A stretch of DNA of 64,000 bases from Arthrobacter sp. ERGS1:01 (lineage in GTDB: Bacteria; Actinomycetota; Actinomycetes; Actinomycetales; Micrococcaceae). This document shows, in pieces, positions 27,667 through 36,325 of this stretch. Each line of letters opens with the position of its first letter. The stretch's first letter is position 1. Both the position numbers and the translations under genes were made by a program. The notes beneath the pieces are model-generated. The model saw only the letters and a program-made list of their open reading frames with translations. It was not told the origin of the DNA and did no database searches. Where the stretch lies: assembly GCF_001281315.1 (NCBI RefSeq), contig NZ_CP012479.1, positions 1,736,001-1,800,000 of the forward strand, in the 5' to 3' direction.

Positions 27667-29739
27667 GTGTCCACCAAAATCGATGCCACCGAACGCCGGC
27701 TCAACCTCGTCATCGCCCTGCTCGGAACCCGGCGCGGTCACAGCAAGCACTTCATCCGCAACAACGTCAACGGCTACGCCCGCGTTGCGCCCACGGCGGC
27801 GGAGGAGGCAAAGACCGAGGTCGCCTTTGAACGCATGTTCGAGCGGGACAAGGAGACCCTGCGCGAGGTGGGCATCCCCATCACCACAATCACCAGTTAC
27901 GACTTCGAGGACGAGGAACAGTCCCTCTACCGGATCAATCCGGCCGAGTACCAGGTCCCGGAGGTCCGCCTCGACGAACCGGCCATGACGATGCTCGCCG
28001 TGGCGGCGAACCTGTGGGCCGAAGCAGCCTTCGGTGAGGCCGCCCAATCCGCCCTGCGCAAGGTCGCCACGCGGGCGGGACTGGGCTGGTTCGACGACGA
28101 CAGCACGGTCCAATCCCGCATCCGCACCCAGGAACCGGCCTTTGAACCGTTGTGGACCGCCCTGCGCAACAGCAATCCCGTCCGCTTCAGCTACCGCGCC
28201 GCAGGCAGCACCGAGACCGCCCACCGCACGGTCCACCCATGGGGGCTGGGCAGCAAATACGGCCAGTGGTACCTGGCCGGCTTTGACACGGACAGGGGAG
28301 CCCCGCGGCACTTCCGGCTTTCCCGCATCCGCTCCGAGGTGATCGTGGCCGCCGGGGAGCATTTTGACCGGCCCGCCGACTTCACGATCGCCTCGGTGCT
28401 TGACGACCTTGGCACCGGGCCCAGCCGTACCGCCTTGGTGGAGGTCCCCGCGGGATCCGCCCGGCAGCTGCGCAACCGTGAAGGGACCCTGGTGGCGGCC
28501 GCCGCTCCAGGTTCGGGCCGGGAGACGCTGTCCCTGGAGTACCGGGAACCGGAATTGATGGCCGATGACCTCGCGGCCCTGGGCGCCGCCGCCTACGTCC
28601 TTGAACCGGAGGAGCTGCGCACGGCGGTTACCGAAAGGCTCCGGGCAGCCGCCGCGGCCGCCGCCAACCTTCCCGCCGGGCTGGATCCTGCGGATGGCTT
28701 TGGGCCGGCACTGCCGGCCGAGCCGCCCAGGAAGAAGGATCCCCGCGAACGCCTGGTGCGCCTGCTGTCCATGGTGCCGTTCCTGGTGGCCAACCCCGGC
28801 ATCGACGAAGCCGAGCTCGCCAGCGAGTTCGGGCTCACGCCCAAGGCGCTGGCCGCGGACCTTGACACGTTGTCGGTCTCCGGGCTCCCGGGATACCTGC
28901 ACGGGGACCTCATGGACGTCACGACCGACGCGGGACAGGTGTTCATCCGGGACGCCGAAACCCTCGGCAGCCCGCTGCGGCTGACCCAGGAGGAGGCGTG
29001 CGCCCTGCTGGTGGGGCTCCAGGCCCTTGCGGCGGTCCCGGGCACCCGTGAGGCGGACTCCCTGCGCACGGCCATCGACTCGCTCCGGCGCGTGGCGGGA
29101 AGGGACGCCTGGCTGGCCGACGACGTCGCGCTTGAGCTGGTGAGCGGGCCGGTGGTGGCCACCATCGCCCGGCTGCAGGCCCTGATCCATGAATCCGGTG
29201 CCTCGCAGATCAGCTACCTGGTGCGCAGCCGCGACGAGCTCACCGAGCGCGTCATCGAACCGCGGCGGATCTTTTCCATCGACTCCACCTGGTACGTGCG
29301 CGCCTGGTGCCGGCTGGCGGGCGGACTGCGCAACTTCCGCGTGGACCACATCGGCTCCATGACCGCTGCCGGGCCGGCACTGCACGGGGCAACGGCGGAC
29401 CCCGCAACGGCCGATGCTCTCTACACTCCCGGTACCCGGGACCAGGACGTGCTCCTGCTGGTCGATGAGGCCACGGCACGCAGGCTGGCCCCGGCCTACG
29501 GCGCCAGCCTGCACCGGCCACTCCAACAGGAGGTGGCCGGCGCCGGGCTGCTGGGCATGCGCATCCTGGTGGGGGAGCCCGCCACGCTGGCACCGCTGAT
29601 GGCCCGGCTGGGCGGGCACGCCAGGGTGCTCCTGCCGGCGGAGCTGCGCACCTCCACCTCCGCATGGCTCGCCGCGGCCGCGGGAGGCTATGACGCTGTG
29701 GGCGAAAGCACACCGGGAACTCCCGGCAAGCTTGGATAG
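27667..29739 (+). CDS. pafBC: PafBC, DNA-damage transcriptional activator (PafB-PafC fusion)
   Basis: A chain of 690 residues joining PafB and PafC, each with a winged helix and a WYL domain. The first half has RRLNLVIALLGTRRGHSKHFI (in two blocks) and WYL region YGQWYLAGFDTDRG. The second has ERLVRLLSMVPFLVANPGID, LASEFGLTPKALAADLDTL and STWYVRAWCRLAGGLRNFRVD, again in blocks. PafBC activates the mycobacterial LexA-independent damage response; the natural fusion is known from Arthrobacter. TAGTCT lies 6 bases before the GTG at 27667, favouring it over the GTG at 27664. It is not regulated with the proteasome genes by any signal I see. Confidence 0.95.
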   Translation: MSTKIDATERRLNLVIALLGTRRGHSKHFIRNNVNGYARVAPTAAEEAKTEVAFERMFERDKETLREVGIPITTITSYDFEDEEQSLYRINPAEYQVPEVRLDEPAMTMLAVAANLWAEAAFGEAAQSALRKVATRAGLGWFDDDSTVQSRIRTQEPAFEPLWTALRNSNPVRFSYRAAGSTETAHRTVHPWGLGSKYGQWYLAGFDTDRGAPRHFRLSRIRSEVIVAAGEHFDRPADFTIASVLDDLGTGPSRTALVEVPAGSARQLRNREGTLVAAAAPGSGRETLSLEYREPELMADDLAALGAAAYVLEPEELRTAVTERLRAAAAAAANLPAGLDPADGFGPALPAEPPRKKDPRERLVRLLSMVPFLVANPGIDEAELASEFGLTPKALAADLDTLSVSGLPGYLHGDLMDVTTDAGQVFIRDAETLGSPLRLTQEEACALLVGLQALAAVPGTREADSLRTAIDSLRRVAGRDAWLADDVALELVSGPVVATIARLQALIHESGASQISYLVRSRDELTERVIEPRRIFSIDSTWYVRAWCRLAGGLRNFRVDHIGSMTAAGPALHGATADPATADALYTPGTRDQDVLLLVDEATARRLAPAYGASLHRPLQQEVAGAGLLGMRILVGEPATLAPLMARLGGHARVLLPAELRTSTSAWLAAAAGGYDAVGESTPGTPGKLG

Positions 29740-29748
29740 ACTGCGAAG

Positions 29749-30120
29749 ATGCCATGGTGGTCGTGGATTCTAATATGGGTGGCGTTGCTTGCGCTGTCCC
29801 TGCTCTTTGTCGTCCTCCTAGGCCTGAAACTGTGGCGTGACGCAGGCAAAACCATGAAAACGTTCACGGCCGTCAGCGACGACTTAAGCGCCTACTGGGC
29901 CCGCCGCGAACAATCCCTTGCCGAGGCACACGTCACAGAAGTGCGAACGGCCGTTCCGGGTGCCGCTGTTTTTGCAACACCCGAACAAATGAAGGATGAT
30001 TACGTTGCTGCCAAAGACGAACGGCGTTTTGCCCGCCTGCAACGGCGCGTCGCCCGCAGGAAAGAACGCGGACAGCTCCAATCCTTGCGCGACATCAGAG
30101 CATTGGAAGACGTAGGATGA
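29749..30120 (+). CDS. Small membrane-anchored protein of unknown function
   Basis: A protein of 123 residues with one N-terminal membrane helix (WILIWVALLALSLLFVVLLG) followed by a charged, helical, basic cytosolic part (RFARLQRRVARRKERGQLQ). I do not recognise a family; similar genes stand between pafC and tatA in Micrococcales. TAGACT, overlapping the pafBC stop, lies 6 bases before the ATG, so it seems to have its own leaderless promoter. It might work with the Tat proteins encoded next, but nothing in the sequence proves this. Confidence 0.7.
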   Translation: MPWWSWILIWVALLALSLLFVVLLGLKLWRDAGKTMKTFTAVSDDLSAYWARREQSLAEAHVTEVRTAVPGAAVFATPEQMKDDYVAAKDERRFARLQRRVARRKERGQLQSLRDIRALEDVG

Positions 30121-30142
30121 ACCAAAAGGAAAGGCGTTAATC

Positions 30143-30433
30143 GTGGGAAGAATATTTGAGAACCCGGCAGTGCTGATCGTCCTGATCATCGTGGTCGTAT
30201 TGCTGTTCGCTGCACCGAAACTTCCGGGCATGGCCCGCAGCCTCGGCCAGTCAATGCGGATCATCAAATCCGAGGTCAAGGAAATGAAGAACGACGGCAA
30301 GGCTGAGACGCCCACCGCCGCTCCCGCACCCGCTCCCGAAGCACCGGTTGAGGGCAAGATCGTCAACAACCCGACGCAGCCCGGCACCAGCACGGGCGAC
30401 GGTACCGGAACCGGTACCGGCGCGCAGTCATAG
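30143..30433 (+). CDS. tatA: Sec-independent protein translocase TatA
   Basis: A protein of 96 residues. After the short RIFENP comes one membrane helix (AVLIVLIIVVVLLFAAPKL), the FAAPKLP hinge and an amphipathic helix (GMARSLGQSMRIIKSEVKEM). A proline/alanine and Gly/Thr-rich acidic tail follows. TatA polymerises to form the pore for folded proteins with twin-arginine signals. The GTG at 30143 has AAAGG upstream. It lies 17 bases before tatC, so the two are co-transcribed. Confidence 0.94.
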   Translation: MGRIFENPAVLIVLIIVVVLLFAAPKLPGMARSLGQSMRIIKSEVKEMKNDGKAETPTAAPAPAPEAPVEGKIVNNPTQPGTSTGDGTGTGTGAQS

Positions 30434-30450
30434 AAACCCTCGCAGAACCG

Positions 30451-31287
30451 GTGAGCGCTTCGAAGGGCCGCAAGGCCAACCCCGAAGGAAGGATGCCCCT
30501 CAAGGAGCATCTGATCGAGGCCCGCAATCGTATCTTCAAGAGCGCCCTGGCGATGATCCCGGGCATCGTGATTGCCTGGATCATCTACGGCCAGCTGATT
30601 GGGGCGCTCACCAAGCCCTTGGGAGACATCGAGAAGGCCCGCGGCATCGTGGCGTCCCTGAACTTTCCCGGGGTTACCACCTCCTTTGACCTGAAACTGC
30701 AGATCTCCCTGATCCTTGGCCTGGTCATTGCCTCACCGGTGTGGATATACCAACTGTGGGCCTTCATCACCCCCGGGTTGACCAAGAAGGAACGCCGCTA
30801 CACGCTGTCCTACATGTTTGCCTCGGTGCCGTTGTTCCTGGCCGGTGTCTGGGCGGGTTGGATCATCTGGCCCAACATCGTGATGGCCATGACGTCGTTC
30901 ACGCCCAGTGGCGGCTCCAACATCATGGACGCGTTGGACTACCTGCGCTTCGCCTTGCAGCTGATGATCTTCATGGGTGTGGCGTTCCTGGTTCCAGTGG
31001 TGCTGTTCGCGCTGAACGCGATCGGCCTGGTCCGGGGCACCACGTACCTGAAGGCGTGGCGCTTCACGATCCTTGGCGTGACGATCGTTTCCGCCATGGC
31101 AGCCCCCGGCTCGGACGTCATGTCGATGTTCTTCCTGGGCGTGCCTTTGCTGGTGCTGTACTTCGGTGCGATCGGCCTGTGCATCATCAACGACAAGCGC
31201 CGGGACCGGCGTACGGCAAAGCAGGCCAGGGAGACCGATTCCACGGCCGATCTTGCCACGCCGTTGCACGACCTGGAGGAAATTTAG
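30451..31287 (+). CDS. tatC: Sec-independent protein translocase TatC
   Basis: A protein of 278 residues with six membrane helices, the twin-arginine signal receptor. MPLKEHLIEARNRIFKSAL at residues 12-30 is the conserved N-terminal cytosolic motif with the Glu that contacts the RR signal. ITPGLTKKERRYTLSYMFAS is the first-loop block. VTIVSAMAAPGSDVMSMFFL is the late block with the conserved PGSD. GTG start at 30451. No TatB gene is seen; in actinobacteria it is coded elsewhere. Confidence 0.95.
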   Translation: MSASKGRKANPEGRMPLKEHLIEARNRIFKSALAMIPGIVIAWIIYGQLIGALTKPLGDIEKARGIVASLNFPGVTTSFDLKLQISLILGLVIASPVWIYQLWAFITPGLTKKERRYTLSYMFASVPLFLAGVWAGWIIWPNIVMAMTSFTPSGGSNIMDALDYLRFALQLMIFMGVAFLVPVVLFALNAIGLVRGTTYLKAWRFTILGVTIVSAMAAPGSDVMSMFFLGVPLLVLYFGAIGLCIINDKRRDRRTAKQARETDSTADLATPLHDLEEI

Positions 31288-31314
31288 CGGCTCCGGCTGA
31301 CGTAGGCTGGAGGC

Positions 31315-34188
31315 ATGCCAATGCCCCAGTCGCCGTCACCCGCCGAACGCTATGCGGCAGCCAAGAACCGGGCCGCCGACGCCGGCACCGACTTTGGCGC
31401 CTTCAAGGAAACCCTCGACTTCGAGCTGGATGATTTTCAAATCACCGCGTGCCGTGCCCTGGTGGCCGGCCGCGGTGTTTTGCTTGCCGCCCCGACCGGC
31501 GCCGGGAAGACCATCGTCGGCGAATTTGCCGTCTACCTGGCGCTCTCGCATGGAAACAAGGCGTTCTACACGACTCCCATCAAGGCACTGAGCAACCAGA
31601 AGTACCAGGAGCTTGCCCGCAAGTACGGTTTGGAGAACGTCGGCCTGCTCACGGGCGACACCAGCATCAACTCCGAGGCCCCCGTGGTGGTCATGACCAC
31701 CGAGGTGCTGCGCAACATGCTCTACGCAGACTCGGACACCCTGGCCGGCCTGGCCTACGTCGTCATGGACGAGGTCCACTACCTGGCGGACAGGTTCCGC
31801 GGCGCCGTCTGGGAGGAAGTCATCATCCACCTCCCCACGGAGGTGGCTGTAGTCTCCCTCAGCGCCACCGTCTCCAACGCCGAGGAATTCGGCGCCTGGC
31901 TGGGCACGGTGCGCGGCGACACGGCCGTGGTGGTCTCCGAACACCGGCCCGTGCCGCTGTGGCAGCACGTCATGGTCCAGCGCGAGATCGTCGATTTGTT
32001 TGCCACCAACCGCTCCTTCGACGAGATGGCCGCCGAACTCGAGGCCGCCGCCTCCGGCGGCGCGCTCGACGGTGCTGCCAAGGTCAAGGTCAACCCGGAA
32101 CTGCTCAAACTGGCCCGCACGGAATCGGCCGGCGCCCACCGCGGCCGTCAGGGCGGCCGCCCCGGCCACCGGGACCGCCGCGGACACGGCAGCAACGCCT
32201 TTGCCCGGTCCTTCTCCGATTCCGGAGCCGTCAAGCGGGCCAGCAGGCCCCAGGTGATCCGCGCCCTGGACAGCCAGAACCTGCTGCCCGCCATCACGTT
32301 CATCTTTTCCCGTGCCGCCTGCGACGCCGCCGTGCAGCAGTGCGCGGCGGCCGGCATCTGGCTCACCACCCCCGAGGAACGCGAGGAAATCGCCCACCGC
32401 GTTGACGGGGCCTGCGCCCAACTGCCCGACGCCGACAAGGAGATCCTGGGCTACTGGGGCTGGCGGGACGGCCTGCTGCGCGGGCTCGCCGCCCACCACG
32501 CCGGAATGCTGCCCAGCTTCAAGGAAGTCGTGGAGGGCCTCTTCGCGGACGGGCTGGTCCGCGCCGTCTTCGCCACCGAAACCCTGGCCCTGGGCATCAA
32601 CATGCCCGCCCGGACGGTGGTGCTGGAAAAGCTGGAGAAATTCAATGGCGAGGCGCACGTGGGCATCACGGCGGGGGAGTACACCCAGCTGACCGGCCGG
32701 GCCGGGCGCCGCGGCATCGACGTCGAGGGCCATGCCGTGGTCCTGTGGCAGCCGGGCACCGACCCCACCGCCGTGGCCGGCCTTGCCTCCCGGCGCACCT
32801 ACCCGCTCAATTCCAGCTTCCGGCCCACCTACAACATGAGCATCAACCTGGTGGCCCAGTTTGGCCGCCGCCGCACCCGCGACATCCTCGAATCCTCCTT
32901 CGCCCAATTCCAGGCCGACAGGTCCGTGGTTGACCTGGCCCGCCAGGTCCGTTCCCGCGAGGAGTCCCTGGCCGGCTACGAAAAGGCCATGAGCTGCCAC
33001 TTGGGCGATTTCAACGAGTATGCGAAGCTCCGCCGGGAATTGTCCGACCATGAATCCGGCGCGTCCAAGACCAAGGCCAAGCAGCGCCGGGCTGCCGTGG
33101 CCGAATCACTGGCCAGGCTCCGGCCCGGCGACGTGATCCTGGTGCCCGCCGGGCGCAACCCGGGCCACGCCGTCGTGCTTGAGGCCGACTCCAACGCGCG
33201 GGAGCCGCGCCCCGGAATCCTGACGGTGGGCAAGGAGGTCCGCCGCCTGGGCATCCATGAACTGACGGGCCCGGCCGTGCCCGTGGCGCGCGTACGCATC
33301 GGCAAGGGGTTCAACGCCAAGGTTCCCAAGGACCGGCGGAACCTGCTGGCCGCCGTCGAGGATTCGCTGGCCGATCCCACCGGCACCCGCCCCGACCGCA
33401 CCACGGCGTTCACCCGGCTCGAATCCGGCCAGTCCGAGGACGAGGCCATTGAGGCGCTGCGGCGAGCCCTGCGCACGCATCCCTGCCACGGCTGCAGCGA
33501 CCGGGAGAACCACGCCCGCTGGTCCGAGCGGTGGTGGAAGCTGCGCCGCGAGACCGACGGCCTGGTGAGGGCCATTTCCCAGCGCACCAATACGATCGCG
33601 AAGACCTTTGACCGGGTCACCGACCTGCTGGCGGCCTACGGTTTCGTGGAGACCGACGACGCCGGCGAACTGCGTCCCAGCGCCGACGGGCAGCGCCTGC
33701 GCCGCGTCTACGGCGAAAAGGACCTGCTGATCGCGCTGGCCCTGCGCGAGGGCGCCTTTGCCGACCTGGACGCGGCCGAGCTGGCGGCATTTGCCACCAC
33801 CGTGGTCTACCAGGCCAAGCGCGACGACGGCGGGGTGCGTCCGCGCATGCCCAGCGTCAGCCTGGAAACCTCGGTGGAGTCCGTGGTGCGCCTCTGGTCG
33901 GTCCTGCAGGACGCCGAGGAGTCGCACCGGCTGCCCCTGACCGGGGAACCGGAGCTGGGCCTGGTGTGGCCCATGTTCAAGTGGGCCAAGGGCCGGACCC
34001 TGCAGGAGTCGCTGCACGGCACCGAGCTGGCCGCCGGCGACTTTGTGCGCTGGACCAAGCAGGTCATCGACCTCGTTGACCAGCTCGCGAAGGTGCCGGG
34101 AATGCCGCCGGAGTTTTCCCGGTTGTGCAAGGCGGCGATTGCCTTGCTGCGCCGCGGCGTGGTGGCCTACACCGCGCTGGTTGACTAG
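31315..34188 (+). CDS. helY: Superfamily II helicase, Ski2/Mtr4-like (HelY)
   Basis: A protein of 957 residues. RecA domain 1 has Walker A APTGAGKT (about 60-67), TTPIKALSNQKY, the DEVH box near residue 152 (VMDEVHYLADRFRG) and SATVSN. RecA domain 2 has VFATETLALGINMPAR and TGRAGRRGID. Then come a long DSHCT-like helical C-terminal domain and a small zinc-like CHGCSDRENH near residue 724. It is the HelY family seen after tatC in mycobacteria and probably remodels RNA with the degradation machinery. TAGGCT 6 bases before ATG 31315 points to a leaderless message. Confidence 0.93.
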   Translation: MPMPQSPSPAERYAAAKNRAADAGTDFGAFKETLDFELDDFQITACRALVAGRGVLLAAPTGAGKTIVGEFAVYLALSHGNKAFYTTPIKALSNQKYQELARKYGLENVGLLTGDTSINSEAPVVVMTTEVLRNMLYADSDTLAGLAYVVMDEVHYLADRFRGAVWEEVIIHLPTEVAVVSLSATVSNAEEFGAWLGTVRGDTAVVVSEHRPVPLWQHVMVQREIVDLFATNRSFDEMAAELEAAASGGALDGAAKVKVNPELLKLARTESAGAHRGRQGGRPGHRDRRGHGSNAFARSFSDSGAVKRASRPQVIRALDSQNLLPAITFIFSRAACDAAVQQCAAAGIWLTTPEEREEIAHRVDGACAQLPDADKEILGYWGWRDGLLRGLAAHHAGMLPSFKEVVEGLFADGLVRAVFATETLALGINMPARTVVLEKLEKFNGEAHVGITAGEYTQLTGRAGRRGIDVEGHAVVLWQPGTDPTAVAGLASRRTYPLNSSFRPTYNMSINLVAQFGRRRTRDILESSFAQFQADRSVVDLARQVRSREESLAGYEKAMSCHLGDFNEYAKLRRELSDHESGASKTKAKQRRAAVAESLARLRPGDVILVPAGRNPGHAVVLEADSNAREPRPGILTVGKEVRRLGIHELTGPAVPVARVRIGKGFNAKVPKDRRNLLAAVEDSLADPTGTRPDRTTAFTRLESGQSEDEAIEALRRALRTHPCHGCSDRENHARWSERWWKLRRETDGLVRAISQRTNTIAKTFDRVTDLLAAYGFVETDDAGELRPSADGQRLRRVYGEKDLLIALALREGAFADLDAAELAAFATTVVYQAKRDDGGVRPRMPSVSLETSVESVVRLWSVLQDAEESHRLPLTGEPELGLVWPMFKWAKGRTLQESLHGTELAAGDFVRWTKQVIDLVDQLAKVPGMPPEFSRLCKAAIALLRRGVVAYTALVD

Positions 34189-34245
34189 GCCCGGGCACAC
34201 CCCACATTTTTCATCAGTTTTTTTATGGAAGGACCCCCTTCAGCC

Positions 34246-35871
34246 ATGTCATTGACCATGTATCGCAACGGCTCCGTCTACAGCGCCGCCGATCCTTTTG
34301 CCACGGCCATGCTCGTCGACGGAGACACGGTGGCGTGGGTCGGTTCCGAGCACGCCGCCGAGTCCCTCCTGGACTCCCGCATGCGCGTGGTGGAGTTGGG
34401 CGGCACCCTCATCACCCCCGGATTCGTAGATTCCCACGTCCATGTGACGGAGACCGGCCTTGCCCTGGCCTCGGTGGACCTTGCCGGCGCCCGGTCCGTG
34501 ACGGAAGCCCTGGACCTGGTAGCGGCCGCTGCGGCGAATACGGACGGCCTGCTGCTCGGCCACGGCTGGGACGACTCCGCGTGGGCCGAACAACGCCCCC
34601 TGACGGCCGCGGAGCTTGACCGTGCCGCGGGAGGCCGCGAGGTGTACCTGGCGCGCGTGGACGTGCACTCCGGAATCGTCTCCTCCGCACTGGCGGCGCG
34701 CTGCGGCCTGCAGCAGCTGTCCGGCTGGGACGGCGACGGCCTGGTCAGCGGCGCCGCCCACGCCGCGGCCCGTGACGCTTCACGCGATTTGTCCGCCGCG
34801 GACCGCCGCCAGGCCCAGGAGGCGGCACTGCGCCATGCGGCCGCGAACGGCTATGTGGCCCTGGCCGAGATGAGCGCCCCGCATGTGGGTTCCGCCGGCG
34901 ACCTGGCGGCACTGGCAGCCCTGACGGCCGTGGACGCGCCCGACGCCTTCCCGGAGGTGCTGCCGTACTGGGGGCAGGCCGTGTCCAGCGTCGAGGAGGC
35001 CCGCGAGGTGCTCGCCGCCCTGGGCACCCCCGTGCTGGGGCTGGCGGGCGACCTCAACATCGACGGCTCGATCGGCTCCCGCTCGGCCCTGTTGCGTTCC
35101 CCCTATGCCGATGCCGGCGCCGTCCTGGGCCAACAGCACCTCACGGTGGAGCAGGTCACCGACCATTTGGCGGCGACCTCCGAACTGGGCATCTCCGGCG
35201 GGTTCCACATCATCGGCGACGGCGCCATGGCCATCGCCGCCGAGGGCTTGGCCCGGGCCGCCGAGCGCGTGGGAATCGAGAAGGTGCGCGCCGCCGGCCA
35301 CCGTTTTGAACACGCCGAAATGGTCGACGACGCCGCCATGGCGGCGCTGGCCCGCCACGCGGTCACGGTTTCCGTGCAACCGGCCTTCGATGCCCTCTGG
35401 GGCGGCGCCGACGGCTTGTACTCCCGCCGCTTGGGGGAGTCGCGGGCGGCCGGACTGAACCCGCTGGCCCGCTTCTACGAGGCCGGCGTGCCGATCTGCT
35501 TCGGCTCCGATGCGCCCGTCACCCCGCTGGACCCGTGGGCCAGCGTGCGTGCGGCCCTCTCCCATCACCAGCCGGAGCAGCGGATCTCGGCGCGGGCGGC
35601 GTTCATTGGCCACACCAGGGCCGGCTGGCGTGCCGCCCGGGGGAGCGACCCCATGCTCGGCCAGTTGGCACCGGGCGCCCCGGCAAGCTTTGCCGTCTGG
35701 GAAATCGACGAGCTCATGGTTCAGGTCGCCGACGACCGGGTGCAATCCTGGTCCACCGATCCGCGCGCCCGCACACCCCTGCTGCCGGCCCTGGACACGG
35801 CGAACTCGCCGCGCTGCCTGCAAACTGTGCACCGGGGTCGCGAACTTTATGCAGCACAGGACTTTTCCTAG
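34246..35871 (+). CDS. Amidohydrolase family protein (YtcJ-like)
   Basis: A protein of 541 residues with the amidohydrolase 3 (PF07969) fold. The metal HxH is in FVDSHVHVTETG. GHGWDDSAWAEQ, FHIIGDGAMAIAAEGLARA, HRFEHAEMVDDAAM and CFGSDAPVTPLDPWA supply the other ligands and the late catalytic Asp. It hydrolyses a C-N or C-O bond in a cyclic or amide substrate not identifiable here. A second, more distant relative is encoded at 59048-60700. The ATG at 34246 has GGAAGGA 12 bases upstream. Confidence 0.88.
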   Translation: MSLTMYRNGSVYSAADPFATAMLVDGDTVAWVGSEHAAESLLDSRMRVVELGGTLITPGFVDSHVHVTETGLALASVDLAGARSVTEALDLVAAAAANTDGLLLGHGWDDSAWAEQRPLTAAELDRAAGGREVYLARVDVHSGIVSSALAARCGLQQLSGWDGDGLVSGAAHAAARDASRDLSAADRRQAQEAALRHAAANGYVALAEMSAPHVGSAGDLAALAALTAVDAPDAFPEVLPYWGQAVSSVEEAREVLAALGTPVLGLAGDLNIDGSIGSRSALLRSPYADAGAVLGQQHLTVEQVTDHLAATSELGISGGFHIIGDGAMAIAAEGLARAAERVGIEKVRAAGHRFEHAEMVDDAAMAALARHAVTVSVQPAFDALWGGADGLYSRRLGESRAAGLNPLARFYEAGVPICFGSDAPVTPLDPWASVRAALSHHQPEQRISARAAFIGHTRAGWRAARGSDPMLGQLAPGAPASFAVWEIDELMVQVADDRVQSWSTDPRARTPLLPALDTANSPRCLQTVHRGRELYAAQDFS

Positions 35872-35955
35872 GCGATTCGCACGTGGCGCCGACACGCCCG
35901 GGAACCGGCAAAACGCGGGCAAAGTCCAAGATTCCCGGCCCTTGGGACCCGTCTC

Positions 35956-35987
35956 TGACCTGCATGAATGCGCTTTCATGCAGGTCA
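35956..35987. promoter_or_regulatory. Large perfect palindrome upstream of a strong promoter
   Basis: TGACCTGCATGAA (35956-35968), spacer TGCGCT, TTCATGCAGGTCA (35975-35987): perfect 13-bp arms. It ends 8 bases before the -35 box of the next promoter. It might be an operator or, less likely because no T run follows, a terminator of the amidohydrolase gene. Confidence 0.6.
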
Positions 35988-35995
35988 GCGCTCTG

Positions 35996-36024
35996 TTGAC
36001 ACCCGGCCCGGCGGCAATTACGTT
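35996..36024 (+). promoter_or_regulatory. Near-consensus housekeeping promoter
   Basis: TTGACA (35996-36001), 17-base spacer, TACGTT (36019-36024). Expected transcription start near 36031. It faces the probable RNA element and the mannosyltransferase gene and is the most canonical -35/-10 pair I found in the window. Confidence 0.75.
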
Positions 36025-36030
36025 TTATTG

Positions 36031-36187
36031 AAGCGGATACCCCCATTGACGGGGTTCCCCGCCGGCCGTTGGAGACGGCGGCCGGAGCTAGGGAGATAAG
36101 TCCACGCGCCAGTAGAAAACAAACAGGACGGCACGTCCATGACGTGAATCCTGCTTGGCCCGAAGGTGCGTGGGCTTATCTTTTTTT
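36031..36187 (+). ncRNA. Probable structured small RNA or 5-prime leader, family not recognised
   Basis: From the predicted start to a T7 tract (36181-36187) the sequence folds into several stems. These are CCCC/GGGG near 36040-36053, an 11-bp stem with two mismatches around TGGAG (about 36060-36086), and a strong arm CAGGA...CACGTC-CAT-GACGTG...TCCTG (36124-36153). A short GCCC/GGGC hairpin (36158-36175) precedes the T run. It has no convincing reading frame. I compared it by memory with common actinobacterial riboswitches, 6S, tmRNA, SRP and RNase P RNA and saw no match. It may be a free RNA or a terminated leader of the mannosyltransferase gene. Confidence 0.5.
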
Positions 36188-36202
36188 GCCTGCTCCGTCG
36201 CC

Positions 36203-36208
36203 TATAAT
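36203..36208 (+). promoter_or_regulatory. TATAAT box, probable promoter of the mannosyltransferase gene
   Basis: A perfect TATAAT preceded by CC lies 118 bases before the TTG start. No good -35 box stands 17 bases upstream; the T tract occupies that place. A second promoter below the RNA element would let the enzyme gene be expressed independently. Confidence 0.5.
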
Positions 36209-36325
36209 GGGGACTTGGCGCCGCAGACCCGCGGCATTGCTGGATCACGTCTGGGCCGGGCACCATCGCGGTGCCGCGCCCGGTGTTTCCACCTTCGACT
36301 TTTCATCACGGAAAGGCACCATCTT

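Larger units (their letters stand above)
35872..36325. other. Non-coding interval with promoter, palindrome and probable RNA gene
   Basis: A 454-base stretch between the amidohydrolase and mannosyltransferase genes without a credible protein frame. In order it holds a 13-bp-arm palindrome, a near-consensus promoter, about 157 bases of structured sequence ending in a T run, a TATAAT box, and a hairpin (GGCACC-ATCGC-GGTGCC near 36260-36276) in the leader of the mannosyltransferase gene. The parts are listed separately. Confidence 0.8.
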
